Shown in pieces: positions 19,098 to 27,202 of a DNA stretch of 32,609 nucleotides (positions within the stretch are counted from its first letter, which is position 1; the number at the start of each line of letters is the position of its first letter). The stretch is taken from contig JAHJOO010000068.1 of NCBI GenBank assembly GCA_018820275.1, forward strand, positions 1-32,609, read 5' to 3'. This DNA comes from Alphaproteobacteria bacterium (GTDB taxonomy: Bacteria > Pseudomonadota > Alphaproteobacteria > Caulobacterales > Caulobacteraceae). A program made the translations under genes and the position numbers. The notes beneath the pieces are model-generated. The model was not told the DNA's origin. It worked only from the letters and a program-made list of their open reading frames with translations, and did no database searches.

Positions 19098-22000
19098 CTA
19101 GAGATTCAGCAGCGCGGGGTCGCCGCCCTGGGCGGAGATGTTGTTGCTGATGGCCTTTTCGGCGGCGTAGCGGATCAGGCTGTTGGGGCCGCCGGCTTTC
19201 GGGCCCGTGCCCGACAACCCCTCGCCGCCGAAGGGCTGGACGCCGACTACCGCGCCGGTGACGCCGCGGTTGATGTAGACGTTGCCCGCCGGGACCAGGC
19301 GGATGACCTCTTCGGCGAAGGCCTCGATGCGGCTGTGCACGCCCAGCGTCAGCCCATAGCCGCGCGCCGCCAGCTTGCCGGCGACCGTCTTCAGGTCGGC
19401 CGGGTCGTAGCGGTAGACGTGCAGGATGGGGCCGAACACCTCGCGCTCGAGGAAGTCGGGCGTGGGGATCTCGGCGATGGTGGGGGCGAACAGGTCGCCC
19501 CTGTCGGCACCAGCCGGCAGCTCGGCGCGGGCCACGATCTTCGCTTCCGTCTGAAGCCGCTCGACGTGGGCCTCCAGCGCCTTGCGGCTTTCGGCGTCGA
19601 TGACCGGGCCGATGTCGGTCGCGGGATCGGTCGGGTCCGCCACCACCTGGGCCGCCAGCGCCCCCTTCAGCCCCTCGATCAGGGCGTCGGCGGAATCCTT
19701 CGGCGCATACAGCACGCGGAGCGCCGAGCAGCGCTGGCCCGCCGAGCCGAAGGCCGACAGGATGACGTCGTCGATGACCTGTTCGCGCAGCGCCGTGGTG
19801 TCCACGAACATGCCGTTCAGGCCGCCGGTCTCGGCGATGAAGGGGATGATCGGGCCCGGCCGGTTCGCCAGTCCACGATTGATCGCGGCGGCCGTGTCCG
19901 TGCCGCCGGTGAAGGCGACGCCGTCGACCAGCGGATGGGTGGTCAGCTTGGCGCCCACCGTCTCGCCGCGCCCGGGCAGCAGGGCCAGCAGGTCGGCGGG
20001 CAGCCCCGCCTTGTGGAACAGGCGCACGGCCTCGGCCGCGATCAGGGGCGTCTGCTCCGCGGGCTTGGCCAGCACGCCGTTGCCGGCCGCCAGCGCGGCG
20101 GCGATCTGGCCGGTGAAGATGGCCAGCGGGAAGTTCCAGGGGCTGATGCAGGCGAAGACGCCGCGGCCGTGCAGGACCAGCTGGTTGATCTCGCCGACCG
20201 GCCCCTTCAGCTCCTGACGCCCGCCGAACTGCTGTTCCGCCAGCATGGCGTAGTAGCGGCAGAAGTCGGCGGCCTCGCGCACCTCGGCCACGCCGTCGTT
20301 CAGCGTCTTGCCGGCCTCGCGGCTCAGCAGCGCCACCAGCCGGTCCATGTCGGCTTCCAGCGCGTCGGCCATGGCGCGCAGCACCGGGGCGCGCCCCGCG
20401 CCCTGACGGCCGTCCCACGCCACTTGGGCGTCGGCGGCCCGTTCGGCGGCGCGGTCGACGTCGGCCTCGGTCGCGTCCGAGACGTGGCCCAGCACCTGGC
20501 TCCGGTCGAACGGATTGGTCACCGCCTGCGCGCCCGTGCCGGCCAGCAGCTTGCCGCCGACGATCGGGCCGGAGGTGAAGCGCTCGGCGTCCACCTTCCT
20601 CAGCGCCTGCAGATGACGCTCGCGGTCGGCGGCCTGGCTGTAGTCGCGACCCGGCGAGTTCTGGCGGTCCATGTACATGTCCTTGGGCACGGGGATCTTG
20701 GCGTGGCGGTCGGGGTGATCCTCGACGGCCGAGATGGGGTCGGCGGCGACGGCCGGGGCCGGCACCCGCTCGTCCAGCAGGGCGTGGACGAAGCTGGAGT
20801 TGGCGCCGTTCTCCAGCAGGCGGCGCACCAGATAGGGCAGCAGGTCCTCGTGCCCGCCGACGGGGGCATAGGCCCGCACCGTGACCGGGCCGAAGGCCGC
20901 GCGGGCGGCGTCGTACAGCGCCTCGCCCATGCCGTGCAGACGCTGGAACTCGATCTTGACCCCGCGCGAGGTCGCCATCCGGTGCACGGCGGCCAGCGAA
21001 TGGGCGTTGTGGGTGGCGAACTGGGCATAGATGTGCGGCGCGGCCTCGATCATGGCGCGGGCGCAGACGAGGTAGTTCAGGTCGGTCGCGGCCTTGGTGG
21101 TGAAGACCGGATAGTCCTCGCGCCCCGCCACCTGGGCCCGCTTGATCTCGGTGTCCCAATAGGCGCCCTTCACCAGACGCACCATCAGCCGGCGGCCCGA
21201 CGTCTTCGCCAGCTCGGCGACGCGGGCGATCACTTCCGGACAGCGCTTCTGATAGGCCTGCACCGCGAGGCCCAGACCCTTCCAGTCTCCGAGGGAGGGC
21301 TCGTGCGCCAGCCGGTCCAGCAGCTTCAGCGACAGGGCCAGCCGGTCCGCCTCCTCGGCGTCCATGGTGAAGTTGACGTCGGCGTCGGCCGCGATCTTCG
21401 CCAGCCGCAGCACGCGGGGATACAGCTCCTCCCACACGCGCGCCTCGTGCGTCGCCTCATAGCGCGGCGACAGGGCCGACAGCTTGACCGAGACGCCGTG
21501 CCCGGCCTCGGGCCCCTCCTTGGCCACCTTGCCCACCGCCGTGATGGCGTCGGCGTAGATGCGCTCATAGCGTTCGGCGTCGGCGGCGGTGCGGGCGCCC
21601 TCGCCCAGCATGTCGAAGCTGCACAGCCAGCCCTCGCGGGTCGACCGCTTCAGCGCCGCCTCGATGGTGCGCCCGACCACGAACTGTTCGCCCATGATGC
21701 GGACGGCGGCGGCCACCGCCTCGCGGATCACGGGCTCGCCCAGCCGGCCGACGATCCGCTTCAGGAAGCCCGGCAGGTCGGTCCGCGCCTCGTCGTCGAC
21801 GTCGACCAGCTTGCCGGTCAGCATCAGGCCCCAGGTCGAGGCGTTGACGAACAGGCTGTCGGACTGGCCCAGATGTCCGGCCCAGTCGGCCGAGCCGATC
21901 TTCTCGGCGATCAGCCGGTCGCGGGTGTCCTCGTCCGGGGTCCGCAGCAGGGCCTCGGCGAGGCACATCAGCGCCAGCCCCTCGCGCGTGCCGAGCGAGA

Positions 22001-22232
22001 ACTCCTGGAGGAAGCTCTCGACCACGCCCTGACGCTTGTTGCTGGCCCGCGCCCGCTCGACCAGGTCGACGGCCTGATCCAGCACCGCCGCGCGCTCTCC
22101 GGCGTTCAGCGGCGTCCTCGCCAGAAGTCCCCGCACCACCGCCGTCTCGTCGGCGAATTTGCCGTGGTCGAGGGCGTCCCAGTCCTGCGTGAGCGAAGGG
22201 GTCGAAGCGGGCGTGGCGATCATGGGCGGCAC
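19098..22232 (-). CDS. putA: Bifunctional proline dehydrogenase / P5C dehydrogenase
   Basis: This membrane-associated flavoenzyme oxidises proline to P5C (FAD, electrons to quinone) and then glutamate semialdehyde to glutamate (NAD). It is 1044 residues. An N-terminal helical arm leads into the PRODH barrel (VRLVKGAYWDTEIKRAQ, EFQRLHGMGEALYDAAR). The aldehyde dehydrogenase part follows (SPWNFPLAIFTGQ, ETGGLNGMFVD, catalytic Cys835 in GSAGQRCSALR). There is no ribbon-helix-helix domain, so it should not repress its own gene, unlike E. coli PutA. GTG 22232 has GGAAGG 5 bases upstream; ATG 22223 is the alternative, with the Shine-Dalgarno 14 bases away. That Shine-Dalgarno lies inside a REP-like hairpin. 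Confidence 0.96.
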   Translation of the reverse strand: MPPMIATPASTPSLTQDWDALDHGKFADETAVVRGLLARTPLNAGERAAVLDQAVDLVERARASNKRQGVVESFLQEFSLGTREGLALMCLAEALLRTPDEDTRDRLIAEKIGSADWAGHLGQSDSLFVNASTWGLMLTGKLVDVDDEARTDLPGFLKRIVGRLGEPVIREAVAAAVRIMGEQFVVGRTIEAALKRSTREGWLCSFDMLGEGARTAADAERYERIYADAITAVGKVAKEGPEAGHGVSVKLSALSPRYEATHEARVWEELYPRVLRLAKIAADADVNFTMDAEEADRLALSLKLLDRLAHEPSLGDWKGLGLAVQAYQKRCPEVIARVAELAKTSGRRLMVRLVKGAYWDTEIKRAQVAGREDYPVFTTKAATDLNYLVCARAMIEAAPHIYAQFATHNAHSLAAVHRMATSRGVKIEFQRLHGMGEALYDAARAAFGPVTVRAYAPVGGHEDLLPYLVRRLLENGANSSFVHALLDERVPAPAVAADPISAVEDHPDRHAKIPVPKDMYMDRQNSPGRDYSQAADRERHLQALRKVDAERFTSGPIVGGKLLAGTGAQAVTNPFDRSQVLGHVSDATEADVDRAAERAADAQVAWDGRQGAGRAPVLRAMADALEADMDRLVALLSREAGKTLNDGVAEVREAADFCRYYAMLAEQQFGGRQELKGPVGEINQLVLHGRGVFACISPWNFPLAIFTGQIAAALAAGNGVLAKPAEQTPLIAAEAVRLFHKAGLPADLLALLPGRGETVGAKLTTHPLVDGVAFTGGTDTAAAINRGLANRPGPIIPFIAETGGLNGMFVDTTALREQVIDDVILSAFGSAGQRCSALRVLYAPKDSADALIEGLKGALAAQVVADPTDPATDIGPVIDAESRKALEAHVERLQTEAKIVARAELPAGADRGDLFAPTIAEIPTPDFLEREVFGPILHVYRYDPADLKTVAGKLAARGYGLTLGVHSRIEAFAEEVIRLVPAGNVYINRGVTGAVVGVQPFGGEGLSGTGPKAGGPNSLIRYAAEKAISNNISAQGGDPALLNL

Positions 22233-22236
22233 ATAG

Positions 22237-22261
22237 ACCTTCCCCGCTCGCCGGGGAAGGT
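22237..22261. repeat. REP-like palindrome 1
   Basis: ACCTTCCCCG (22237-22246) and CGGGGAAGGT (22252-22261) form a perfect 10-bp stem around a 5-base loop. GGGCGACGGAGGCGG follows on the plus strand. On the putA transcript the 3' arm contains the Shine-Dalgarno GGAAGG. It forms an inverted pair with the element at 22333-22371. Confidence 0.7.
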
Positions 22262-22332
22262 GGGCGACGGAGGCGGCCGGACGGGGTGGTCGTTGACCCC
22301 TTCAGAACGTCGGAGTTCCGCCCCCCAACCGT

Positions 22333-22371
22333 CTCGCTCCGCGAGCCACCTTCCCCCGAAAGGGGGGAAGG
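22333..22371. repeat. REP-like palindrome 2 (inverted relative to palindrome 1)
   Basis: This composite element has a small hairpin CTCGC-TCC-GCGAG (22333-22345) and a larger one, CCTTCCCCC (22349-22357) with GGGGGAAGG (22363-22371). Read on the opposite strand it runs GGGGGAAGGTGGCTCGCGGAG, resembling the GGGGAAGGTGGGCGACGGAG of palindrome 1. The pair therefore has the head-to-head layout of a BIME. Confidence 0.65.
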
Positions 22372-22414
22372 GCTAGACGTTTGCCTCGTTCAACGGCGGA
22401 GCCTTCTCCCCCAC

Positions 22415-23503
22415 ATGCGCATCGTCCTGGCCACCGACGCCTGGGAGCCCCAGGTCAACGGCGTCGTCCGCACCCTGACCCGCATCACGGCCGAGTGCCG
22501 CGCCATGGGTCATGAGGTCGAGGTGATCCAGCCGGGTCAGTTCAAGACCATGCCCATGCCGACCTATCCGGAGATCCGGCTGGCGCTGGGGGCCGAGGAA
22601 GAGATCCGCGAGCGGCTGCGCGCCTTCGAGCCCGAGGCCGTGCACATCGCCACCGAGGGGCCGATCGGCATCGCCACCCGGCGCATCTGCGTGGAATGGA
22701 AACTGCCCTTCACCACCAGCTATCACACCAAATTCCCGGAGTATGTCTCGGCCCGGTTCCCGGTGCCGGTGCAGCTGGGCTACGCCTACATGAAGTGGTT
22801 CCACCGCCCGTCGGGCCGGCTGATGGTGGCCACGCCGACCCTGCGCGACGAGCTGACGGCGCACGGGTTCAAGAACGTCTCGCCGTGGACCCGGGGCGTG
22901 GACACCGAGCTGTTCAACCCCGGGCTGGACCGGATCTACAACACGCTGGGCGGCCAGGACTGGCCGCGCCCCTTCTTCCTCAACGTCGGCCGCGTTGCCG
23001 TCGAGAAGAACATCGAGGCCTTCCTCGAGCTGGACCTGCCCGGCACAAAGATCGTCGTCGGCGACGGCCCGGCCCGCGCCGAGCTGGAGGCCAAATACCC
23101 GAATGCGAAGTTCCTTGGCTCGAAATTCGGCGAGGAGCTGGCGCGCTGTTTCCGGGACGCCGACGTCTTCGTCTTCCCCAGCTGGACCGACACCTTCGGC
23201 CTGGTGATCCTGGAGGCCATGGCCACGGGCACGCCGGTGGCCGCCTATCCGGCCCACGGCCCCATCGACATCATCCCCGGCTCGGGCGCGGGCTTCATCG
23301 ACGACGACCTGAAGACCGCCTGCCTGAAATGCCTCGACATCGACCGCGGGGACGTCCGCGCCTATGCGGAAAAGTTCAGCTGGCGGGCCTCGGCCGAGGA
23401 GTTCGTGGCCAATCTGGAGCCCTATCCGGAGCCCGAGCGCGGCCGTTTCTGGCGTCGCCTGCGCCGCATCACCCGCCTGCGCCGCAAAGCCCAGGCGGCG
23501 TGA
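22415..23503 (+). CDS. GT4-family glycosyltransferase (MgtA / mannosyltransferase-like)
   Basis: This 362-residue retaining GT-B glycosyltransferase probably uses a nucleotide sugar to glycosylate a membrane lipid or cell-surface glycan. The N-terminal Rossmann domain starts MRIVLATDAWEPQVNGVVRT and carries TTSYHTKFPEY. The C-terminal donor domain has FFLNVGRVAVEKNIEAFL, VVGDGPARAELE and the E-x7-E-type motif FPSWTDTFGLVILEAMATG (255-272). The closest families I can name are GDP-mannose-dependent alpha-mannosyltransferases and sulfoquinovosyl/glucuronosyl diacylglycerol synthases. The basic tail (RRLRRITRLRRKAQ) suggests peripheral membrane attachment. The frame continues upstream through the REP region, but ATG 22415 is the natural start. 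It overlaps the methyltransferase start by GTGA. Confidence 0.92.
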   Translation: MRIVLATDAWEPQVNGVVRTLTRITAECRAMGHEVEVIQPGQFKTMPMPTYPEIRLALGAEEEIRERLRAFEPEAVHIATEGPIGIATRRICVEWKLPFTTSYHTKFPEYVSARFPVPVQLGYAYMKWFHRPSGRLMVATPTLRDELTAHGFKNVSPWTRGVDTELFNPGLDRIYNTLGGQDWPRPFFLNVGRVAVEKNIEAFLELDLPGTKIVVGDGPARAELEAKYPNAKFLGSKFGEELARCFRDADVFVFPSWTDTFGLVILEAMATGTPVAAYPAHGPIDIIPGSGAGFIDDDLKTACLKCLDIDRGDVRAYAEKFSWRASAEEFVANLEPYPEPERGRFWRRLRRITRLRRKAQAA

Positions 23504-24297
23504 TCCGGGCGGCGAGGCTCGCCCTCACGCGCTGGATCTACCGACGCCGGCTGGCCAGCCTGATCCGGCCCGGTCCCGGGGCGCGCTTCGGCCTCGTCCA
23601 CGCCGACCGCCTGTGGGGCTCGGCGGAGACCCTGTCGGACCCCGGCGTCGACGCGGCCGACGCCCCCCCGGCGCACCCGGGGTCGGAGGCCCGGTTCGAC
23701 GAGGTCTGGCGCGGCAACATGTGGGCGTCGGCGGAATCCGTGTCGGGGCCGGGCTCCGAGCGCGACTCCGGCGCCGTCCGCCACGCGATCGAGCTGCTCG
23801 AACGCCTCACCGACCAGCTCCAGCTGCGGTCGATCGCCGACCTGCCCTGCGGCGACTTCAACTGGATGCCGGAGTTCCTGGCGCGGCGGCCCTCGGTCCA
23901 GTACGTCGGCTACGACGTGGTCGGCGCCATGATCGCGCGGAACCGGCGTCGTTTTCCGGGCCGGACCTTCCGTCAGCTGGACGTCACCCGCGAGGTCCCC
24001 GGGCGGGCCGACCTGATCTTCAGCAAGGACCTGCTGAACCACCTGACCGAGGCCGACGTCTGGGCGGCGCTGGAGAATATGGTGGCGTCGGGCGCGCGCT
24101 ATCTTCTGCTGACCACCAACCGCGGCTTCGAGAACACCGAGCTGCAGCCGGACGTCCCGCACGCCTCGCGCTATCTGGACCTGGAGGCTGCGCCCTATTC
24201 GCTGACCGACCCGATCCACGCCGACCACTACATGCTGGTCTTCCGCAATGCGGACGTGGCGCACCGTCTGCGGCAGCGCCGCGACGCGATCAGTTGA
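23500..24297 (+). CDS. Class I SAM-dependent methyltransferase
   Basis: This is a 265-residue methyltransferase. SAM-binding motif I is IADLPCGDFNWM (112-123), followed by VQYVGYDVVGAMI, FRQLDVTRE and DLIFSKDLLNHL, matching a family whose substrates are unknown to me. The family's N-terminal W-x-SAES-x-SGPGS motif (75-87, NMWASAESVSGPGSE) is present. A second degenerate copy (RLWGSAETLSDPG, 38-50) lies 36 residues earlier, an apparent internal duplication. The start is GTG 23500, overlapping the GT4 stop as GTGA, so the two enzymes are made together and may act on the same glycoconjugate. It converges on the PstS-like gene, with three bases between the stops. Confidence 0.88.
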   Translation: MIRAARLALTRWIYRRRLASLIRPGPGARFGLVHADRLWGSAETLSDPGVDAADAPPAHPGSEARFDEVWRGNMWASAESVSGPGSERDSGAVRHAIELLERLTDQLQLRSIADLPCGDFNWMPEFLARRPSVQYVGYDVVGAMIARNRRRFPGRTFRQLDVTREVPGRADLIFSKDLLNHLTEADVWAALENMVASGARYLLLTTNRGFENTELQPDVPHASRYLDLEAAPYSLTDPIHADHYMLVFRNADVAHRLRQRRDAIS

Positions 24298-24300
24298 GGC

Positions 24301-25353
24301 TCATTCCTCGGGACGCGTCATCGGCGTGCGCGCCCGCACCGACTGACGCTGGGCGGCCAGTTCGGCGGCCGGCAGCGGCACCAGACCCCGGTCCTGCAGA
24401 TAGCCGCCCTTGCCCGAGGCGGCGTCCGACAGATACTCGATCACGAACAGGTCCAGCCCCGGCGTGACGCCGATGTGGGCCTTCTTCACATAGACGTACA
24501 TCGACCGGGAGATCGGATAGTCGCCCGAGGCGATGGTCTCGAAATTCGGATAGACGCCGTTGACCGACGCCGCCTTCACCGAGTCGGAGTTCTGCTCGAG
24601 GAAGGAATAGCCGAACACGCCCAGCGAGCCCGGCGTGCGGGTCAGGGTCTGGACGATGGCGTTGTCGTTCTCGCCCGAGTCGACCCACAGGCCGTCCTCG
24701 CGCAGGGTGTGGGCGCGGGTCTCGAAGGCGTCCTCGTCGCTTTCGGCCAGGGCGGCCATGGCCGGCAGCGCCTCCGCCGACGGTGTCATGCCCAGCTCCA
24801 GCCAGCTGTCGCGCGTGCCCGAGGTTGGCGGCGGGCCATAGGCGAGGATGCGGACGTCCGGCAGGCCCGGCCGGACCTGGGACCAGTTGGTGTTCGGATT
24901 GGCGATGAAGCCCCCGCCGCCCGGGATTTCCTTGGCCAGACCGAGGAAGAAGTCCGCCCCCTGGAAGTCGTAGTCGGCGCCCGAGCGGGCGACCGCCACG
25001 ACCAGCCCGTCATAGCCGATCTTGATCTCGAGGATTTCGGTCACGCCGTTCTTGGCGCACTCGTCGAACTCCGAGGCCTTCATGCGGCGCGAGGCGTTGG
25101 CCACGTCCGGAGTGGCCGGGCCGATCCCCGCGCAGAAGGCCTTGATCCCGCCGCCGGTGCCCAGGCTCTCGACCCGCGGCATGGCGAAGTCGTTGGCGCG
25201 CGAGAAATTCTCGGCCACCCGCGTGGTGAACGGAAAGACCGTCGACGAGCCCGCGGCCCAGATCCCTTCGCGCGAGCCGCCGCCGCCGTCGCAGGCGGAC
25301 AGGCCGAGGACGGCCAGAAGGGACGGGACGATCAGGCGGTGGGCGAACTTCAC
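24301..25353 (-). CDS. PstS-like phosphate-binding lipoprotein
   Basis: This 350-residue periplasmic substrate-binding protein has the PstS fold. The signal peptide ends LGLSAC with lipid-anchor Cys21. Phosphate-site motifs are visible: AGSSTVFPFT (34-43), SLGTGGGIKAF, ASRRMK and PTSGTRDSWLELG, the last providing the Ser-Gly-Thr-Arg-Asp loop that binds phosphate in PstS. The start is GTG 25353 with GGAG 6 bases upstream. It is 29 bp after phnE on the same strand, and no pstC, pstA or pstB occurs here. It may feed a Pst permease encoded elsewhere or supplement the PhnCDE system. Control by PhoB is expected from the family, but no clear Pho box was seen. Confidence 0.9.
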   Translation of the reverse strand: MKFAHRLIVPSLLAVLGLSACDGGGGSREGIWAAGSSTVFPFTTRVAENFSRANDFAMPRVESLGTGGGIKAFCAGIGPATPDVANASRRMKASEFDECAKNGVTEILEIKIGYDGLVVAVARSGADYDFQGADFFLGLAKEIPGGGGFIANPNTNWSQVRPGLPDVRILAYGPPPTSGTRDSWLELGMTPSAEALPAMAALAESDEDAFETRAHTLREDGLWVDSGENDNAIVQTLTRTPGSLGVFGYSFLEQNSDSVKAASVNGVYPNFETIASGDYPISRSMYVYVKKAHIGVTPGLDLFVIEYLSDAASGKGGYLQDRGLVPLPAAELAAQRQSVRARTPMTRPEE

Positions 25354-25382
25354 GGCGGACTCCAGGCGGAAAGATCGTCCGC

Positions 25383-26195
25383 TTAGAGCAGACGTTTGCG
25401 CATGGCCTGTGACAGCAGGTCGATCAGGGTCACGGCGACGACCACGATGATGACGATGGCCGAGACGTCACGGAAATCGAAGGCGTTGATACTGTCGAAC
25501 AGCACCTGACCGATGCCGCCCGCACCGATCAGCCCGAGGACCGTCGCCGAACGGCTGTTGGACTCGAAGCGATAGAGCGCAAAGCTGGTCCACAGCGGCG
25601 CGACCTGCGGGATCACGCCCCAGACGATCTCGTGCAGCTTGGACGCCCCGGTGGCGCGCACCCCCTCGACGGGGCCCTTGTCGATGCTCTCGACGGCCTC
25701 GGAGAACAGCTTGGCCAGAACCCCCGCGGTGTTCAGGGCGATCGCCAGAACCCCGGCCAGCGGCCCCAGGCCGACGGCGACGACGAACAGGATGCCGATC
25801 ACGAGGTCCGGGATCGAACGCAGGATGTTCATCACCCAGCGCACCGGCTGGACGACCCACACCGGCGCGATGTTGCGCGCCGCGGCCAGCCCCATGGGAA
25901 TGCCGAGAAAGATCGCGAGGAATGTGCCCCAGAGCGCGATCTGCACCGTCTCCCACATCTTGCCGACGAACAGGCGCCAGTTGGCGAAGTCCGGGCGCAT
26001 CAACTCCCTGACCAGATGGTCCACGACGTCCGAGCCGGTGAACAACTGGGGCAGGTTCTCCAGGTTCACCGCCTCGAAGCTGTAGATCAGCAGGGCCGCC
26101 ACGCCGCCCCAGATCAGGAGGTCGAGCGCCCACGCGCCCAGAGACCTTTTCGGCGGCGCCGGAATCGTGCCGGCCGAAGGGGCGACGGTGGTCAA
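25383..26195 (-). CDS. phnE: Phosphonate/phosphite-type ABC transporter permease
   Basis: This is the membrane subunit of a PhnCDE importer. It is 270 residues with about six helices. The inner-membrane-component motif that docks on the ATPase is GVRATGASKLHEIVWGVIPQV (cf. EAA...G), followed by FESNSRSATVLGLIGAGGIGQVL, a PhnE hallmark. No ATG or GTG exists near the start of homology. TTG 26195 is chosen because it has GAGG 7 bases upstream and overlaps the phnD stop (TTGA). The next in-frame Met is about 65 residues in, after the first helix. Which phosphorus compound is imported cannot be read from the permease. Confidence 0.92.
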   Translation of the reverse strand: MTTVAPSAGTIPAPPKRSLGAWALDLLIWGGVAALLIYSFEAVNLENLPQLFTGSDVVDHLVRELMRPDFANWRLFVGKMWETVQIALWGTFLAIFLGIPMGLAAARNIAPVWVVQPVRWVMNILRSIPDLVIGILFVVAVGLGPLAGVLAIALNTAGVLAKLFSEAVESIDKGPVEGVRATGASKLHEIVWGVIPQVAPLWTSFALYRFESNSRSATVLGLIGAGGIGQVLFDSINAFDFRDVSAIVIIVVVAVTLIDLLSQAMRKRLL

Positions 26196-27202
26196 GGCTG
26201 GACCTCACGCCGGACGCGGAGCGCGTTCAGTTCGGCCTCGGCCGCCGTCACGCCGGCCTGGTCGCCCTTGGCCCGGGCTTCCTGCAGCTTCTGGTCGGCG
26301 ACCATTTCGCGCACCGGGTCCAGATAGGAATCGTCCGCGGCGCGGAACTGCGAATAGTTCAGCCCGGCCAGAACCTCCTTCTGACGCTCGGCTTCGGCGC
26401 CCTCGCCCTGACCGTACTGCAGGAAGAAGGCGCGGACCTTCTCCTTGACCGCCGGGTCCAGGTCCTCGCGCACCAGAATGCCGGACTCCGGGATCGGCGG
26501 AGACTTCCAGATCTCCTGGATCTGGGCGGCGATCTGCGGATTCTGCCGCTCCAGGAAGACGGTGTTGACCGTGTTCGAGGTGGCCACCTGGATCACGCCG
26601 GCGGCCACGCCGAAGGCGTTGGCCTGGTGGTTGGCGGCGCGCACCGTCTTGAAGCACTGCTGCGGATCGACGCCGCGCGCGTTGAACAGGAAGGTCATGG
26701 GCGCCAGGGTGCCGGAGGTCGACTGGGCGTCGCCGATGCCGAAGTCGTAGCGCTTGCCGCACGCCAGCACGTCGTCCAGCGTGATGCCCGATCCCGCCTT
26801 GACGATCAGCGTCGACTGGTACGAGTCGCGCCCCTCGACGTCGACGGTGCGGGCGATGACCTCGGCGTCGGCGCGATCGATCGCCTCGATCGCCGACTTG
26901 GCGGCGAACCAGGCGACGTGCGTCTGGCCGCCCTCCATCGCCTTGACCAGCACGGTGTAGTTCGAACCGAAGAAGGGCTCGACCGGGATTCCGACGGCCC
27001 TGGACAGGTCGTCCAGCAGCGGCTGCCACAGCGGGCCGGACGAGGCCTGGCCTTCGGCGGACAGGATGGAAAAGACCAGGGTCGAGGGCGCGGCGCCGGC
27101 CGGGGCGTCGTCGCCGCCGCCGCAGGCGGCCAGGGCGCCGGTCATCGGCAGGGCGGCGCCCGCGGCCAGGATCGCGCGGCGCGAGAGGCTGAAACGGCTC
27201 AT
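26192..27202 (-). CDS. phnD: PhnD-like phosphonate/phosphite-binding lipoprotein
   Basis: This 336-residue periplasmic binding protein delivers substrate to PhnE. The N-terminus has a twin-arginine-type motif ([11 protein letters not shown], Arg8-Arg9) followed by the lipobox LAAC with Cys27, so it may be a Tat-exported lipoprotein. The mature part follows the PhnD pattern: [35 protein letters not shown], and [19 protein letters not shown], where the STSGT run is the expected oxyanion site. The C-terminus is a Glu/Arg/Ala-rich helix. It starts at ATG 27202, overlapping the phnC stop as ATGA. The substrate could be phosphonate, phosphite or a phosphate ester. Confidence 0.92.
   Translation of the reverse strand: MSRFSLSRRAILAAGAALPMTGALAACGGGDDAPAGAAPSTLVFSILSAEGQASSGPLWQPLLDDLSRAVGIPVEPFFGSNYTVLVKAMEGGQTHVAWFAAKSAIEAIDRADAEVIARTVDVEGRDSYQSTLIVKAGSGITLDDVLACGKRYDFGIGDAQSTSGTLAPMTFLFNARGVDPQQCFKTVRAANHQANAFGVAAGVIQVATSNTVNTVFLERQNPQIAAQIQEIWKSPPIPESGILVREDLDPAVKEKVRAFFLQYGQGEGAEAERQKEVLAGLNYSQFRAADDSYLDPVREMVADQKLQEARAKGDQAGVTAAEAELNALRVRREVQP

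Noticed and set aside
19335..22376. A 1013-codon plus-strand frame opposite putA
   Set aside because: It has no recognisable domains, a low-complexity His/Gly/Arg/Gln composition, and complete overlap with an unambiguous PutA.
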